DNA of 36,061 bases from Emcibacteraceae bacterium (GCA_028281625.1 JANQJN010000156.1:1-36061); one strand, 5' to 3'; counted from the stretch's first letter, positions 18,157 to 25,320 are shown. The notes: generated by a model not told the origin, from the sequence alone. Numbers and translations: made by a program.

Positions 18157-20363
18157 TGCGCAACAAACCCTTCTCTTCTATGATCCGCGCCACCCTCAAG
18201 GGACCGGGTCCCGTCATCATTATAGCGAAGGCGAATGCCGTGAAGGCCACTCATTAAAGTCACAGCATTTACTTCGTGACCCAGTGCCTGTAGCGGTTCA
18301 ATCAACGCTTCCGCTTCCGTGCCTTCTTCCACCAGTGCCGGACCATTACGACTGATCACATGGGGCGCACTGATAGCTGACTGCATATCCATGTCCCAAT
18401 CAAGGACATTTATCACTGTCTGGGTGACATAATTGATAATGCTTGATCCCCCCGGGGAACCAATAATCAGAACTGGACGGTTTTCAGGGTCAAACACAAT
18501 GGTTGGCGTTTGTGAACTCATAGGCCGTTTCCCACCCTGAACACGGTTCGCAACCAATTTTCCTTCATCGTCCCTGGGGATTAGTGAAAAATCGGTAAGT
18601 TCATTATTAAGCATAAAGCCCTCAACCATAAGGCGGCTGCCAAACATACTTTCCACGGTTGCCGTCATGGAAACTACATTGCCCCACCCATCAGTGATGC
18701 TGAAATGGGTGGTGGATGGAATATCGAGCACAAGCCCTTCACCATTATCAAGGGCAATTTCTGATGGCGGGTTTCCGTACGGCGCACGTCCCATGGACGT
18801 GCCGGGATTAATCAACTTCGCCCGTTCGTCCAGATAGTCCGGATCAATCATGCCTTTTATCGGCACATGTATGAAATCCGTATCGCCCGTATATTGATTG
18901 CGGTCGGCATAAGCAAGGCTTTCGGCCTCGAGTATAATATTGTAGGCTTCGGCCGAATGGGGCGTCATTTGATCAATGCCAAATTCATCGATCATACCGA
19001 GCGTCGCGATCATGGTGTGACCACCGGACGAGGGCGGCGGGATGGAACAGACTTTATAAATCCGGTAATCGCCGCAGATCACATCCCGCTCCTTTGCACG
19101 ATAAGTAGCCAAATCCTGCACTTCCATAAGTCCCGGATTATTGGGCGCGTTTTTGATTGTCTCAACAATTTTTTCGGCGATCTCACCAGTGTAAAAAGCG
19201 GAAATGCCTTCGTTCGCAATGCGTCTAAGTACTTCTGCTTGTTTAGGATTTTTAAGAAGGTGCCCTGCCTTTAACGGGTCCCCATTCTCATCATAAAAAT
19301 AAGCCCGCGATTCCGGTACCAGCATCAGCTTGGTATCAATGGTGATATAATGCTCAAGTCGTGGGGAAACGGTGAAGCCTTCTTCCGCAAGCCTGATCGC
19401 CGGCTCAAACACCTCCTCCCAAGGGAGAACGCCATGTCGATCATGTGCCATTTTAAGGGCCGCCAGCGCCCCCGGCACCCCAACTGAAAGGCCGCCAAAA
19501 ACCGCATCAAGCTTCACATATCCCGGAACATCAGTCACAGATTTGAATAGATCCGGCGTCGCTGCTATTGGTGCCGATTCACGACCATCATAGAAATTCA
19601 TCTGCTCGGTGGTTGGATCAAAATGAAGCAGGAACGCACCACCACCAATGCCAGAGGACTGCGGCTCAACCAAACTAAGTACCGTTTCCACGGCTATAGC
19701 CGCATCAACAGCGCTGCCACCACGCATGAGGATCTCAAGCCCTGCCTTCGCCGCATAAGGATTTGCCGCCACCACCATTTGGTTCTCATAAGAAGATGCG
19801 CTCGGCGCAACCGCATCCTGCATCGATGCAAGTGTAAGGCCTGCGGGTCGGGGCGGGATTAACCTGTTGGTGCGACTAAGAAGAACATCGGTAAATCGAC
19901 GTTCATTAAAGGCATCATCGCGGTCTTTAAGCTTGAATGCAAGATCCCGAAGCCGGGACGCAACATCATTAAGCCTTGAAATTTCAATTTCGACGCCGCG
20001 CCAATGACGTGCACTGTCTTCATCGGACGATGCTTCAAATACATCCAGCGCTTTTGACATATTTTCCGCGTGAAGCGGCAAGTCCCTTTCAATCTCATCC
20101 AGGATCACCCGGGCATCAATAGGGCTGATCGTCGGGCCATCAAAGGGGGGAGTTGAGGGACTCGGGCGATCATTTTCCACCGATGTCTGGTGGGTACTTG
20201 TGGCTTCAACGCTTTGATGCTGTTCAAGCTCTTGCCAAAGGGTGTCTGCCCGCATGGCCGGCCAATCCTCGGAACTGCTGTTGCTGCAAGCCGCAATGAC
20301 AGTTAGCGAGGCAATTGCCACGCCAGCCTTTAACACATTGATATAATTAAATTTATTTGCCAT
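18153..20363 (-). CDS. ggt: Gamma-glutamyltransferase with N-terminal lipoprotein extension
   Basis: Gamma-glutamyltranspeptidase cleaves glutathione and other gamma-glutamyl compounds after self-cleavage into two chains. Of 736 aa, the family core starts near residue 194 (NQMVVAANPYAAKAGLEILM). The predicted processing site is before Thr551 (DIPSTTHFSITDG). PPPSSGGHT (443-451) and GSPGGSS (635-641) line the active site. Residues 1-26 form a lipoprotein signal with lipobox VIAAC (Cys26). Residues 27 to about 190 are an additional charged, helix-rich region that common 560-590-aa GGTs lack. It is probably anchored in the periplasm. The overlap with the cupin gene suggests joint function. Confidence 0.93.
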   Translation of the reverse strand: MANKFNYINVLKAGVAIASLTVIAACSNSSSEDWPAMRADTLWQELEQHQSVEATSTHQTSVENDRPSPSTPPFDGPTISPIDARVILDEIERDLPLHAENMSKALDVFEASSDEDSARHWRGVEIEISRLNDVASRLRDLAFKLKDRDDAFNERRFTDVLLSRTNRLIPPRPAGLTLASMQDAVAPSASSYENQMVVAANPYAAKAGLEILMRGGSAVDAAIAVETVLSLVEPQSSGIGGGAFLLHFDPTTEQMNFYDGRESAPIAATPDLFKSVTDVPGYVKLDAVFGGLSVGVPGALAALKMAHDRHGVLPWEEVFEPAIRLAEEGFTVSPRLEHYITIDTKLMLVPESRAYFYDENGDPLKAGHLLKNPKQAEVLRRIANEGISAFYTGEIAEKIVETIKNAPNNPGLMEVQDLATYRAKERDVICGDYRIYKVCSIPPPSSGGHTMIATLGMIDEFGIDQMTPHSAEAYNIILEAESLAYADRNQYTGDTDFIHVPIKGMIDPDYLDERAKLINPGTSMGRAPYGNPPSEIALDNGEGLVLDIPSTTHFSITDGWGNVVSMTATVESMFGSRLMVEGFMLNNELTDFSLIPRDDEGKLVANRVQGGKRPMSSQTPTIVFDPENRPVLIIGSPGGSSIINYVTQTVINVLDWDMDMQSAISAPHVISRNGPALVEEGTEAEALIEPLQALGHEVNAVTLMSGLHGIRLRYNDDGTRSLEGGADHRREGFVAQ

Positions 20364-20487
20364 CTGACCGCACTTTACTCTTTCTATTTTGCAAAAGACA
20401 GTTTCACTTTAAAACATGTCATTTCTGGGAACAAGCACAAGCAAGAGGCATATTTCAAAAAAAAGTCATATATTTATCAAATGAGGC

Positions 20488-20516
20488 TTGCATTCGAAGG
20501 CTGATATGAGTAGGTT
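20488..20516 (+). promoter_or_regulatory. Probable promoter of the tRNA-Arg gene
   Basis: TTGCAT (20488-20493), 17 bp, then TAGGTT (20511-20516), about 23 bp ahead of the tRNA. The -35 is good and the -10 moderate. Nothing else is recognisable in 20364-20487. Confidence 0.5.
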
Positions 20517-20539
20517 GCCTCTCACATTTTGAATGAATA

Positions 20540-20616
20540 GCGCTTGTAGCTCAGCTGGATAGAGTACTTGACTACGAATCAAGGGGTCGGGAGTTCGAAT
20601 CTTCCCAAGCGCGCCA
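20540..20616 (+). tRNA. tRNA-Arg (anticodon ACG)
   Basis: A 77-nt cloverleaf with encoded CCA. Acceptor arms are GCGCTTG and CAAGCGC with discriminator G. The D arm contains AGCTCAGCTGGATAGAGT. The anticodon stem CTTGA/TCAAG encloses CTACGAA with anticodon ACG at 20574-20576. The T arm is GGGAGTTCGAATCTTCCC. It decodes CGN arginine codons, probably after A34 is edited to inosine. Confidence 0.97.
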
Positions 20617-20623
20617 TTCAACC

Positions 20624-20659
20624 AAAAAAAGCCCGGTGATCAGTCGCCGGGCTTTTTTG
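20624..20659 (+). terminator. Rho-independent terminator of the tRNA gene
   Basis: GCCCGG-TGA/TCG-CCGGGC pairs over nine base pairs (one T-G wobble) around a TCAG loop. It is flanked by A-run and T-run, so it may work in both directions. It starts 8 nt after the tRNA. Confidence 0.9.
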
Positions 20660-20697
20660 TTTACAGACACGATCCTTGTCCCTAATCTTTTCATATT

Positions 20698-21126
20698 ATG
20701 ACAAACTCTCTCCACGGCAGCTGCCATTGCGGCAATATTGAACTGGATCTGAAGACCGATAAGAATGTGTCTGAATTTTCACCGCGAACATGCGCCTGTT
20801 CATTTTGCAAGCGACATGGTGGTCTTTACATTTCGGACCCCGAAGGTTCGGTTGAAATCAGGCTTAAAAATAATAACGACGTAAACTTCTATCAGTTCGG
20901 CCACAAAACAGCGGATTTTCTGATTTGCAAGAAATGCGGCGTGTTTGTTTGCGCCACTTGTGATATCGACAATATGAAATATGCGGTGATTAATATCAAG
21001 ACCATGATTGATTACGACTTTCCGCCTTTAGGGGCGTCAAATGATTATGACGCTGAAAATACTGGTTCAAGACTAGAACGACGCGCGAAGAACTGGACCC
21101 CGCGCGTCGTCATAAATGAAATCTAA
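20698..21126 (+). CDS. GFA/CENP-V-type zinc protein
   Basis: This 142-aa protein is of the glutathione-dependent formaldehyde-activating (GFA) superfamily. Zinc ligands are seen in GSCHCGN (Cys9, Cys11), CACSFCKRHGG (Cys32, Cys34, Cys37) and ICKKCGVFVCATC. The family binds zinc and sometimes glutathione; true formaldehyde activation is unproven for most members. No signal peptide. It lies 80 bp after the tRNA-Arg. Parts of its sequence recur as a broken copy at 24131-24266. Its last codons hold a long inverted repeat (21078-21110). Confidence 0.88.
   Translation: MTNSLHGSCHCGNIELDLKTDKNVSEFSPRTCACSFCKRHGGLYISDPEGSVEIRLKNNNDVNFYQFGHKTADFLICKKCGVFVCATCDIDNMKYAVINIKTMIDYDFPPLGASNDYDAENTGSRLERRAKNWTPRVVINEI
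21078..21110. repeat. Ten-bp perfect inverted repeat in the GFA 3' end
   Basis: ACGACGCGCG (21078-21087) and CGCGCGTCGT (21101-21110) pair perfectly around 13 nt. The stem is kept, one pair shorter, in the broken copy (24218-24226 with 24242-24250). It lies where GFA and NHL genes converge, so it may act as a shared terminator; there is no T-run. Confidence 0.5.
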
Positions 21127-21127
21127 T

Positions 21128-21151
21128 TTATAGTTCCCAAGGAGCAGGTAT
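21128..21151 (-). pseudogene. 3' remnant of an NHL beta-propeller gene
   Basis: Reading on the minus strand, the last codons before TAA give IPAPWEL. The intact NHL gene at 24268-25320 ends IPAPWEQ. The remnant stands one base beyond the GFA stop, exactly as the intact NHL gene stands one base beyond the broken GFA copy. Upstream of these codons the similarity ends and unrelated sequence begins. It is too short to be functional and marks the left edge of the inserted segment. Confidence 0.7.
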
Positions 21152-21170
21152 CCGCCGTGTTAAATGCTGT

Positions 21171-21231
21171 GATGGAGGAAACTAAGTTCGCCGCATTGGG
21201 GGAACAACGGACTACAACCGCTTCCTCCATC
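21171..21231. repeat. Long-loop inverted repeat after the 29-aa membrane peptide gene
   Basis: GATGGAGGAA (21171-21180) and TTCCTCCATC (21222-21231) are perfect arms around 41 nt. The loop contains a smaller GTTC...GAAC dyad. It lies about 20 bp past the last stop of the minus-strand quorum-sensing genes. No T-run follows. It could be a processing or termination structure or a mobile-element relic. Confidence 0.45.
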
Positions 21232-21251
21232 TTCCGACAGTTTGCCGCCGG

Positions 21252-21341
21252 TTATTTCTTACGTAACATCCAGAGAGAAATCATGATAAACATCAAAATT
21301 ATGCCCCACATTACAAAGTCCACTAACGAGTAGCTTGTCAT
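21252..21341 (-). CDS. 29-aa single-helix membrane peptide (new small ORF)
   Basis: ATG 21341 overlaps the stop of the PhyH-like gene in an ATGA junction. The peptide begins MTSYSLVDFVMWGIILMFIM and ends ISLWMLRKK. Residues 6-26 are continuously hydrophobic, and the C-terminus is Arg-Lys-Lys, so a one-helix inner-membrane peptide with a cytoplasmic C-terminus is predicted. AAGG about 11 nt upstream is a weak ribosome site; coupling through the overlap is likely. I do not recognise a family. An inverted repeat follows its stop. Confidence 0.5.
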   Translation of the reverse strand: MTSYSLVDFVMWGIILMFIMISLWMLRKK

Positions 21342-22183
21342 TCTGCAGCTGACCTTTTCAAGGCTTCCAACTGCGCCAGAATTTCATCTGGCAAGCAGTC
21401 AACGGCTGGCAATATGTCAGGACGATTTCCACTTAGCAAAACTGATGGACAATGGTTTTCATACCCCCCCAAGTTAGGTTTATGAATACGATATCCTATC
21501 AAATCTTGGATTTCTTTCGAAAACGTTGACGCTACTTCTTCAGGATAGGCAAGAAATTGATTCTCATATTGCTTGAGCCATCCTAGTGAATAACTCATAA
21601 TTATTCCGGTCCTCCCACTTTTGGAAATATTTGCACCCCCTGCATGCGTAAGAGAACCAAGAAACAATAATGCAGATCCTCGAGGCATTTCCGCAACAAT
21701 AGCATCTGTTTCATCCATATCTCGGGTGAGGGCGTTGTAATGACTACGCGGCCAAATTCGCGTCGCACCATTCTCTTCAGTAAAATCGTCAATAGCCCAC
21801 ATTACGTTAACTAAATACTCGCAATCCTTATGGCAGGACCACATTTCGTCATCCCTATGCGGCGGTTGCATGGCAGATCCTGGATGTATTCTGACGGCTT
21901 GGCTAAGATTCAATTGCCACCAATCGCAGTTGGGACCTAAGATTGCGTCTATGAGCGAAGTTATCTCAGGCTTTAGAACTAAATCTTGTGTAGAAGGTGC
22001 CTTACTTAGTAGCGAGCCAAACCGAGTGGTTTTCCAACCATAAAAGTCGCCCTGGCATTTGGGTGTTTCTTTGAACCAACAGTCTAATTCGCTTGAAATT
22101 TGATCCGTCAGTCTTTTGCCCAAAACATTTTCTATGATTACATATCCCTTAGCCCTCAACTCATCAAGCGCGTTACTAGTCAT
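21338..22183 (-). CDS. PhyH-type Fe(II)/2-oxoglutarate dioxygenase
   Basis: This 281-aa protein is of the phytanoyl-CoA dioxygenase superfamily; members hydroxylate acyl-CoAs, fatty acyl groups or other small molecules using Fe(II) and 2-oxoglutarate. The facial triad is visible: His109-x-Asp111 (QPPHRDDEMW) and His180 (GSLTHAGGAN). Arg191 (SKSGRTG) would bind 2-oxoglutarate. No signal peptide. ATG 22183 is set by GGAGG nine nt upstream and lies inside the end of the 72-aa gene (8-bp overlap). It is third in the luxI-type operon, so its substrate may be the acyl-homoserine lactone, its precursor or another cell-signal molecule; that is inference. Confidence 0.88.
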   Translation of the reverse strand: MTSNALDELRAKGYVIIENVLGKRLTDQISSELDCWFKETPKCQGDFYGWKTTRFGSLLSKAPSTQDLVLKPEITSLIDAILGPNCDWWQLNLSQAVRIHPGSAMQPPHRDDEMWSCHKDCEYLVNVMWAIDDFTEENGATRIWPRSHYNALTRDMDETDAIVAEMPRGSALLFLGSLTHAGGANISKSGRTGIIMSYSLGWLKQYENQFLAYPEEVASTFSKEIQDLIGYRIHKPNLGGYENHCPSVLLSGNRPDILPAVDCLPDEILAQLEALKRSAAE

Positions 22184-22394
22184 TGCTTGCCTCCAAAGTT
22201 GGTAAATCTTCAAATTCAATATTTCCCGCCGCGTAGCACTCAATACACATCATGAGACATTTTTGCTGCTCATAATTCAAATCAGTCATGGCATATTCAA
22301 TGCGTACCATCATTGTTTTAAAGTCAATTGCTGTAATCGCCTTATCACATTCATTTACAATTTCTTCTGAGGTTGACGCACGAGTTTTTGACAT
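22176..22394 (-). CDS. 72-aa protein of unknown function in the LuxI operon
   Basis: ATG 22394 has an excellent AAGGAG seven nt upstream, overlapping the LuxI-type stop. The protein is predicted soluble and helical, with four Cys (16, 46, 50, 53); the last three form C-x3-C-x2-C within KCLMMCIECYAAG. Its end overlaps the start of the PhyH-like gene by 8 bp, and the GGAGG for that gene lies inside it. I do not recognise a family. The tight packing argues for a real, coupled gene whose product may bind metal or partner the dioxygenase or synthase. Confidence 0.75.
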   Translation of the reverse strand: MSKTRASTSEEIVNECDKAITAIDFKTMMVRIEYAMTDLNYEQQKCLMMCIECYAAGNIEFEDLPTLEASND

Positions 22395-22405
22395 GCTAAC
22401 TCTCC

Positions 22406-23032
22406 TTAAGCAACCAGTAGATTTGATGGTAAAATTTTCAGTGTGGGAAATCGCAATGAGGCATTATTCCTAACCGCATGCAACCCCGCTCGCGTTACCT
22501 TGACCTCGAAAGCGCATATTGATTGCCCATTATCCTTTTGAGGCAACCCAAGCGGCCTTATCTCCCAGCCGCATCCTATACAATGTGGGATTAAAGCAGT
22601 TCCTATCACAAATGTAAGCTTTTCCCATCCGTAAAGAAGGGCGCATTCCATTACTCCACACATGATTTCCGTAAGAGCTCTTATGCGGTCGGCTCGCTTT
22701 GTGTAGTCTGGATTATAACAATATCTGGAGATTTCCCACACTTCATTACCTCTGGGTACGCCATCAACACAGAGCTCGGAAAAAAGCTCTGACATTAGAT
22801 GTGGATTTATAGTTGGATTTAACCTTAGTGAACTCCTGATATCGCCCTTATTATCGTCGACAACGATCAAATAAATCGTGTCGTTTGTATCAAATGCGTC
22901 TCGTTCTTCGCCATTTGGGGCAACCAAATTCCAATCCAGCCGATCAATAAATACACTTTTTCTGTCCTGGAACATTTTGCTAAGCAATTCGCCATACAAA
23001 TGTTTATTGTCATTGGAAATTAAATGTATCAT
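22406..23032 (-). CDS. LuxI-family acyl-homoserine-lactone synthase
   Basis: The enzyme makes an N-acyl-homoserine lactone from S-adenosylmethionine and an acyl-ACP or acyl-CoA. From ATG 23032 (AGGA six nt upstream) it has 208 aa, and the invariant LuxI residues fall at the family positions: Arg24, Phe28, Trp34, Glu43, Asp45, Asp48, Arg70, Glu100 and Arg103. This supports the chosen start over an in-frame ATG 26 codons upstream. Acyl chain length cannot be read. It is 122 bp downstream of the LuxR gene and 11 bp ahead of the 72-aa gene. No convincing lux box was found in the gap. Confidence 0.95.
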   Translation of the reverse strand: MIHLISNDNKHLYGELLSKMFQDRKSVFIDRLDWNLVAPNGEERDAFDTNDTIYLIVVDDNKGDIRSSLRLNPTINPHLMSELFSELCVDGVPRGNEVWEISRYCYNPDYTKRADRIRALTEIMCGVMECALLYGWEKLTFVIGTALIPHCIGCGWEIRPLGLPQKDNGQSICAFEVKVTRAGLHAVRNNASLRFPTLKILPSNLLVA

Positions 23033-23107
23033 GCCGATCCTATGAGTAGTTTCTACTAGCATTCGGAGAAGCGTAAGATAATTTGTGAATGTGTAAAATC
23101 CCCCGTT

Positions 23108-23134
23108 CAAGTGAAGGCTTTCGCCCTATACTTG
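23108..23134 (-). other. Hairpin with GAAA tetraloop between luxR-type and luxI-type genes
   Basis: On the minus strand CAAGT...ACTTG encloses AGGGC-GAAA-GCCTT, a stem of about ten pairs (one wobble) with a GNRA loop and a small internal bulge. It starts about 20 bp beyond the LuxR stop. GGGGGATTTT follows, so partial termination or a structured 5' leader for the synthase gene are both possible. Confidence 0.4.
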
Positions 23135-23154
23135 CAGTGGATCTATCTTGCTAT

Positions 23155-23958
23155 TCAGGATTGTATTATTATCACATTTTCATTTGAAAGAGCTTGGTCG
23201 TTTGCTGAGTTGCTCACTTGCAAATCTTGAAACCCAACCTCACCTTTGAACAAGGCTTTAGCAACGGCCTGCGATCTAGTATGCACGTTTAATTTCAGCA
23301 TGAGATTTTTAACATGTGTACTTACAGTATTTTCACTGGTCCCAAGGATCTGGCTGGTTTCCCAGTTGGTTTTCCCGTTAGCAATCTCCTGAAGTACGGC
23401 CCTTTCCTTTTCGGTCAGTGTTTTTAGAAATAGTTCGCTGCGCTTTACTTTCAGCGAAAGTGCAGACTCGTACAAATACATCGACATAAGTTCCAAGCTA
23501 AGTATCGCGTCTTCATTCAGTTCCCCTTTTTCAAATACTACGGAAACAGACGCTGGATAACCGATAGAAGAATGTATAGGAAAAGTTATACCTTCAGAGA
23601 TGCCTACCTCACTTGCTTCGTTAAGTATATTTCCTTGCTCAAACGTAAGCAGCGCCCGCCAACTTTCGTCGGACCATTTAAATGAAGTGAGCAATTTTTC
23701 TGCACTCTTCAATACCGGATCAATTTTATAATAATGTTGTTCGCTATGCCACTCTGCCCAGGACATTGGATAGTTTGTTAAGAGTATGGCATGAGGGGGT
23801 GGATTTAATGGATCAACGCTTGAAGCGCAGACAAAATGCTTGCATCCCATAGGCTTTATTTTTTTCCAAAAAAGCTCTGCAAGAGCATGCAATGAAGCAG
23901 CCCCCCTTGTTTCTTCCACAAACGACTTTGCACTACGCCAATATTCGATTTCATCCAT
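23155..23958 (-). CDS. LuxR-family quorum-sensing regulator
   Basis: This 267-aa regulator has an N-terminal autoinducer-binding domain (about 20-165) and a GerE helix-turn-helix (about 178-235, LTEKERAVLQEIANGKTNWE then TSENTVSTHVKNLMLKLNV). The ligand pocket signature is present: Trp67/Trp70, Tyr76/77, Asp80-Pro81 and Trp95. A polar 30-residue tail follows the HTH, which is longer than usual. It precedes the LuxI-type gene on the same strand and is its likely partner. The ribosome site is weak. A TATAAT at 24066-24071 (minus strand) is about 110 bp upstream and could be its -10, but no matching -35 was found. Confidence 0.94.
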   Translation of the reverse strand: MDEIEYWRSAKSFVEETRGAASLHALAELFWKKIKPMGCKHFVCASSVDPLNPPPHAILLTNYPMSWAEWHSEQHYYKIDPVLKSAEKLLTSFKWSDESWRALLTFEQGNILNEASEVGISEGITFPIHSSIGYPASVSVVFEKGELNEDAILSLELMSMYLYESALSLKVKRSELFLKTLTEKERAVLQEIANGKTNWETSQILGTSENTVSTHVKNLMLKLNVHTRSQAVAKALFKGEVGFQDLQVSNSANDQALSNENVIIIQS

Positions 23959-24066
23959 AGCTTAGGATACATAATAACTGCAGTTAAATCAAATCTCTGG
24001 TTCATAGATAGCAACACACACCAAGGCTGAAGTAGCCCAGACTGATTGGCATCAGGTACTGAGGGA

Positions 24067-24120
24067 TTATACCTGCATTTTCTCAATGTCTCTCTTCAAT
24101 GCCGCTAGCTCATCACTCAT
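24067..24120 (-). other. 17-codon coiled-coil-like fragment upstream of luxR-type gene
   Basis: The minus strand reads MSDELAALKRDIEKMQV then TAA. The in-frame codons before ATG 24120 (VDAD) also look protein-like, so it may be the tail of a gene cut at the boundary with the broken GFA copy at 24131. No ribosome site precedes it. The rest of 23959-24130 holds nothing else recognisable. Confidence 0.25.
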
Positions 24121-24130
24121 ATCGGCGTCA

Positions 24131-24266
24131 ACATGGAAGCCTTTACATTTCCGACCCCGGAGGTTCGGTTGAAATCAGACTTAAAAATAAAGCTAAAAAT
24201 ACGGGCTCAAGACTATAACGACGCGCAAAGAACTGGTCTCCGCGCGTCGTCATAAATGAAATCTAA
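24131..24266 (+). pseudogene. Broken second copy of the GFA gene
   Basis: The copy lacks the 5' third of the gene and roughly 180 bp of its middle. What remains aligns closely with 20814-20873 (HGSLYISDPGGSVEIRLKN against HGGLYISDPEGSVEIRLKN) and with about 21053-21126 (KNTGSRL, stop, RRAKNWSPRVVINEI). A GAA-to-TAA change adds an internal stop. Roughly one base in ten differs by eye, so this is not a recent identical duplication. It is followed one base later by the NHL gene stop, as the intact copy is followed by the NHL remnant. Confidence 0.85.
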
Positions 24267-24267
24267 C

Positions 24268-25320
24268 CTATTGCTCCCACGGGGCTGGTATCGTTCCTCT
24301 CGGTACATATTTACGAAGATTTCTTTCTTCCACTTCGGCGCCGTAAACATTGCCCTCGTCATCAGCTGTTACCCCTTCGGCGCGGCTGAACGCGATCCCT
24401 TTGTCGGGGTCTGGAATAAAGGCTGTTACCCATCCTGTGATGGCGCTACCGATACGAATACCACGGTCAAAGCCCGGGTTACGGGTTCCACCAGAGTTAC
24501 TTTCACTATCAGCAACATAAAGAATATCATTGGCATCAATATAAACACCGCTTGGACGGCCAAACTGACGCCAGGTCATTAGAAACTCACCATCCTGGCT
24601 GAAAATCTGTACCCGGTCGTTATAACGGTCGGCCACAAACAGACGACCCTGACTATCCATAGCGAGGCCATGTGGTTCATTCATTTCACCAAATTCAGCA
24701 CCCAAACCGCCGAATTCCATAATGTACTCACCCTCGGAATTAAACTTCACAACACGGTTATTGGGGCCTGGTCCACCTCTTCTTTGATGACCATCGGCGA
24801 CAAAAATATCACCATTTGGGGCCACCAGTACATCACATGGCATATCAAAATGATCTTTTCCTGAACCTGGCTTACCGGGCTGGCCTAGGGACATTAGAAG
24901 CTCGCCGTCCGGGCTAAATTTATGAACCTGGTGCCCGACACCCGCTTCTTCATCACCACGACCATCCGCGATCCACACGTTGCCGTCATGATCCACATGA
25001 ATACCATGCGGCCATACGATCAGACCACGGCCAAACATTTTAAGGATATTACCGTCCTTATCCAGTTGCATGATCATGTCCCGGTCCGGTGTATCCAGAC
25101 AGCTTCCATTGGCACCGCATCTCTCCGCAGCCCAGATTGTGCCATCACCACCATAATAAACGGTGCTGGTTGATCCCCACTGATTTCCATTGGGAAGTGG
25201 GGCCCAAACCCCTTCTATTTCCTCATACGGATTGTCTTGCGCATTGGCGGCACCTGTAAGGGTCAGTGCTGCAACACCGGCAAGCAATGTTGCTTTTGTA
25301 ATTTTTTTAATAATTTTCAT
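24268..25320 (-). CDS. Exported NHL-repeat beta-propeller protein (copy 1)
   Basis: This 350-aa protein has a signal peptide (1-27, cleavage after ANAQ or NAQ) and six-bladed NHL repeats such as WPHGIHVDHDGNVWIADGRG, PCDVLVAPNGDIFVADGHQ, PHGLAMDSQGRLFVADRYND and PSGVYIDANDILYVADSES. Such proteins are often labelled peptidyl-alpha-hydroxyglycine amidating-lyase-like, but an enzymatic role is not established from sequence. It is probably periplasmic. GGGAGATAA precedes the ATG. It is a tandem paralogue of the gene at 25436-26470, from which a terminator separates it. Confidence 0.87.
   Translation of the reverse strand: MKIIKKITKATLLAGVAALTLTGAANAQDNPYEEIEGVWAPLPNGNQWGSTSTVYYGGDGTIWAAERCGANGSCLDTPDRDMIMQLDKDGNILKMFGRGLIVWPHGIHVDHDGNVWIADGRGDEEAGVGHQVHKFSPDGELLMSLGQPGKPGSGKDHFDMPCDVLVAPNGDIFVADGHQRRGGPGPNNRVVKFNSEGEYIMEFGGLGAEFGEMNEPHGLAMDSQGRLFVADRYNDRVQIFSQDGEFLMTWRQFGRPSGVYIDANDILYVADSESNSGGTRNPGFDRGIRIGSAITGWVTAFIPDPDKGIAFSRAEGVTADDEGNVYGAEVEERNLRKYVPRGTIPAPWEQ

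Noticed and set aside
21159-21235. Integron attC site
   Set aside because: GTTAAAT occurs, but in the wrong order relative to the required outer core sites, and no integrase is present.
22230-22260. Cys-x3-Cys-x2-Cys as a radical-SAM motif
   Set aside because: The protein has only 72 residues and cannot form the barrel; spacing alone is not enough.
23033-23154. lux box upstream of the LuxI-type gene
   Set aside because: No 18-20-bp dyad of lux-box type was found; the hairpins there have unsuitable spacing.
20598-24130. tRNA-Arg 3' end as attachment site of the quorum-sensing segment
   Set aside because: I found no repeat of the tRNA 3' end near the right boundary and no integrase; the duplicated GFA/NHL junction explains the borders better.
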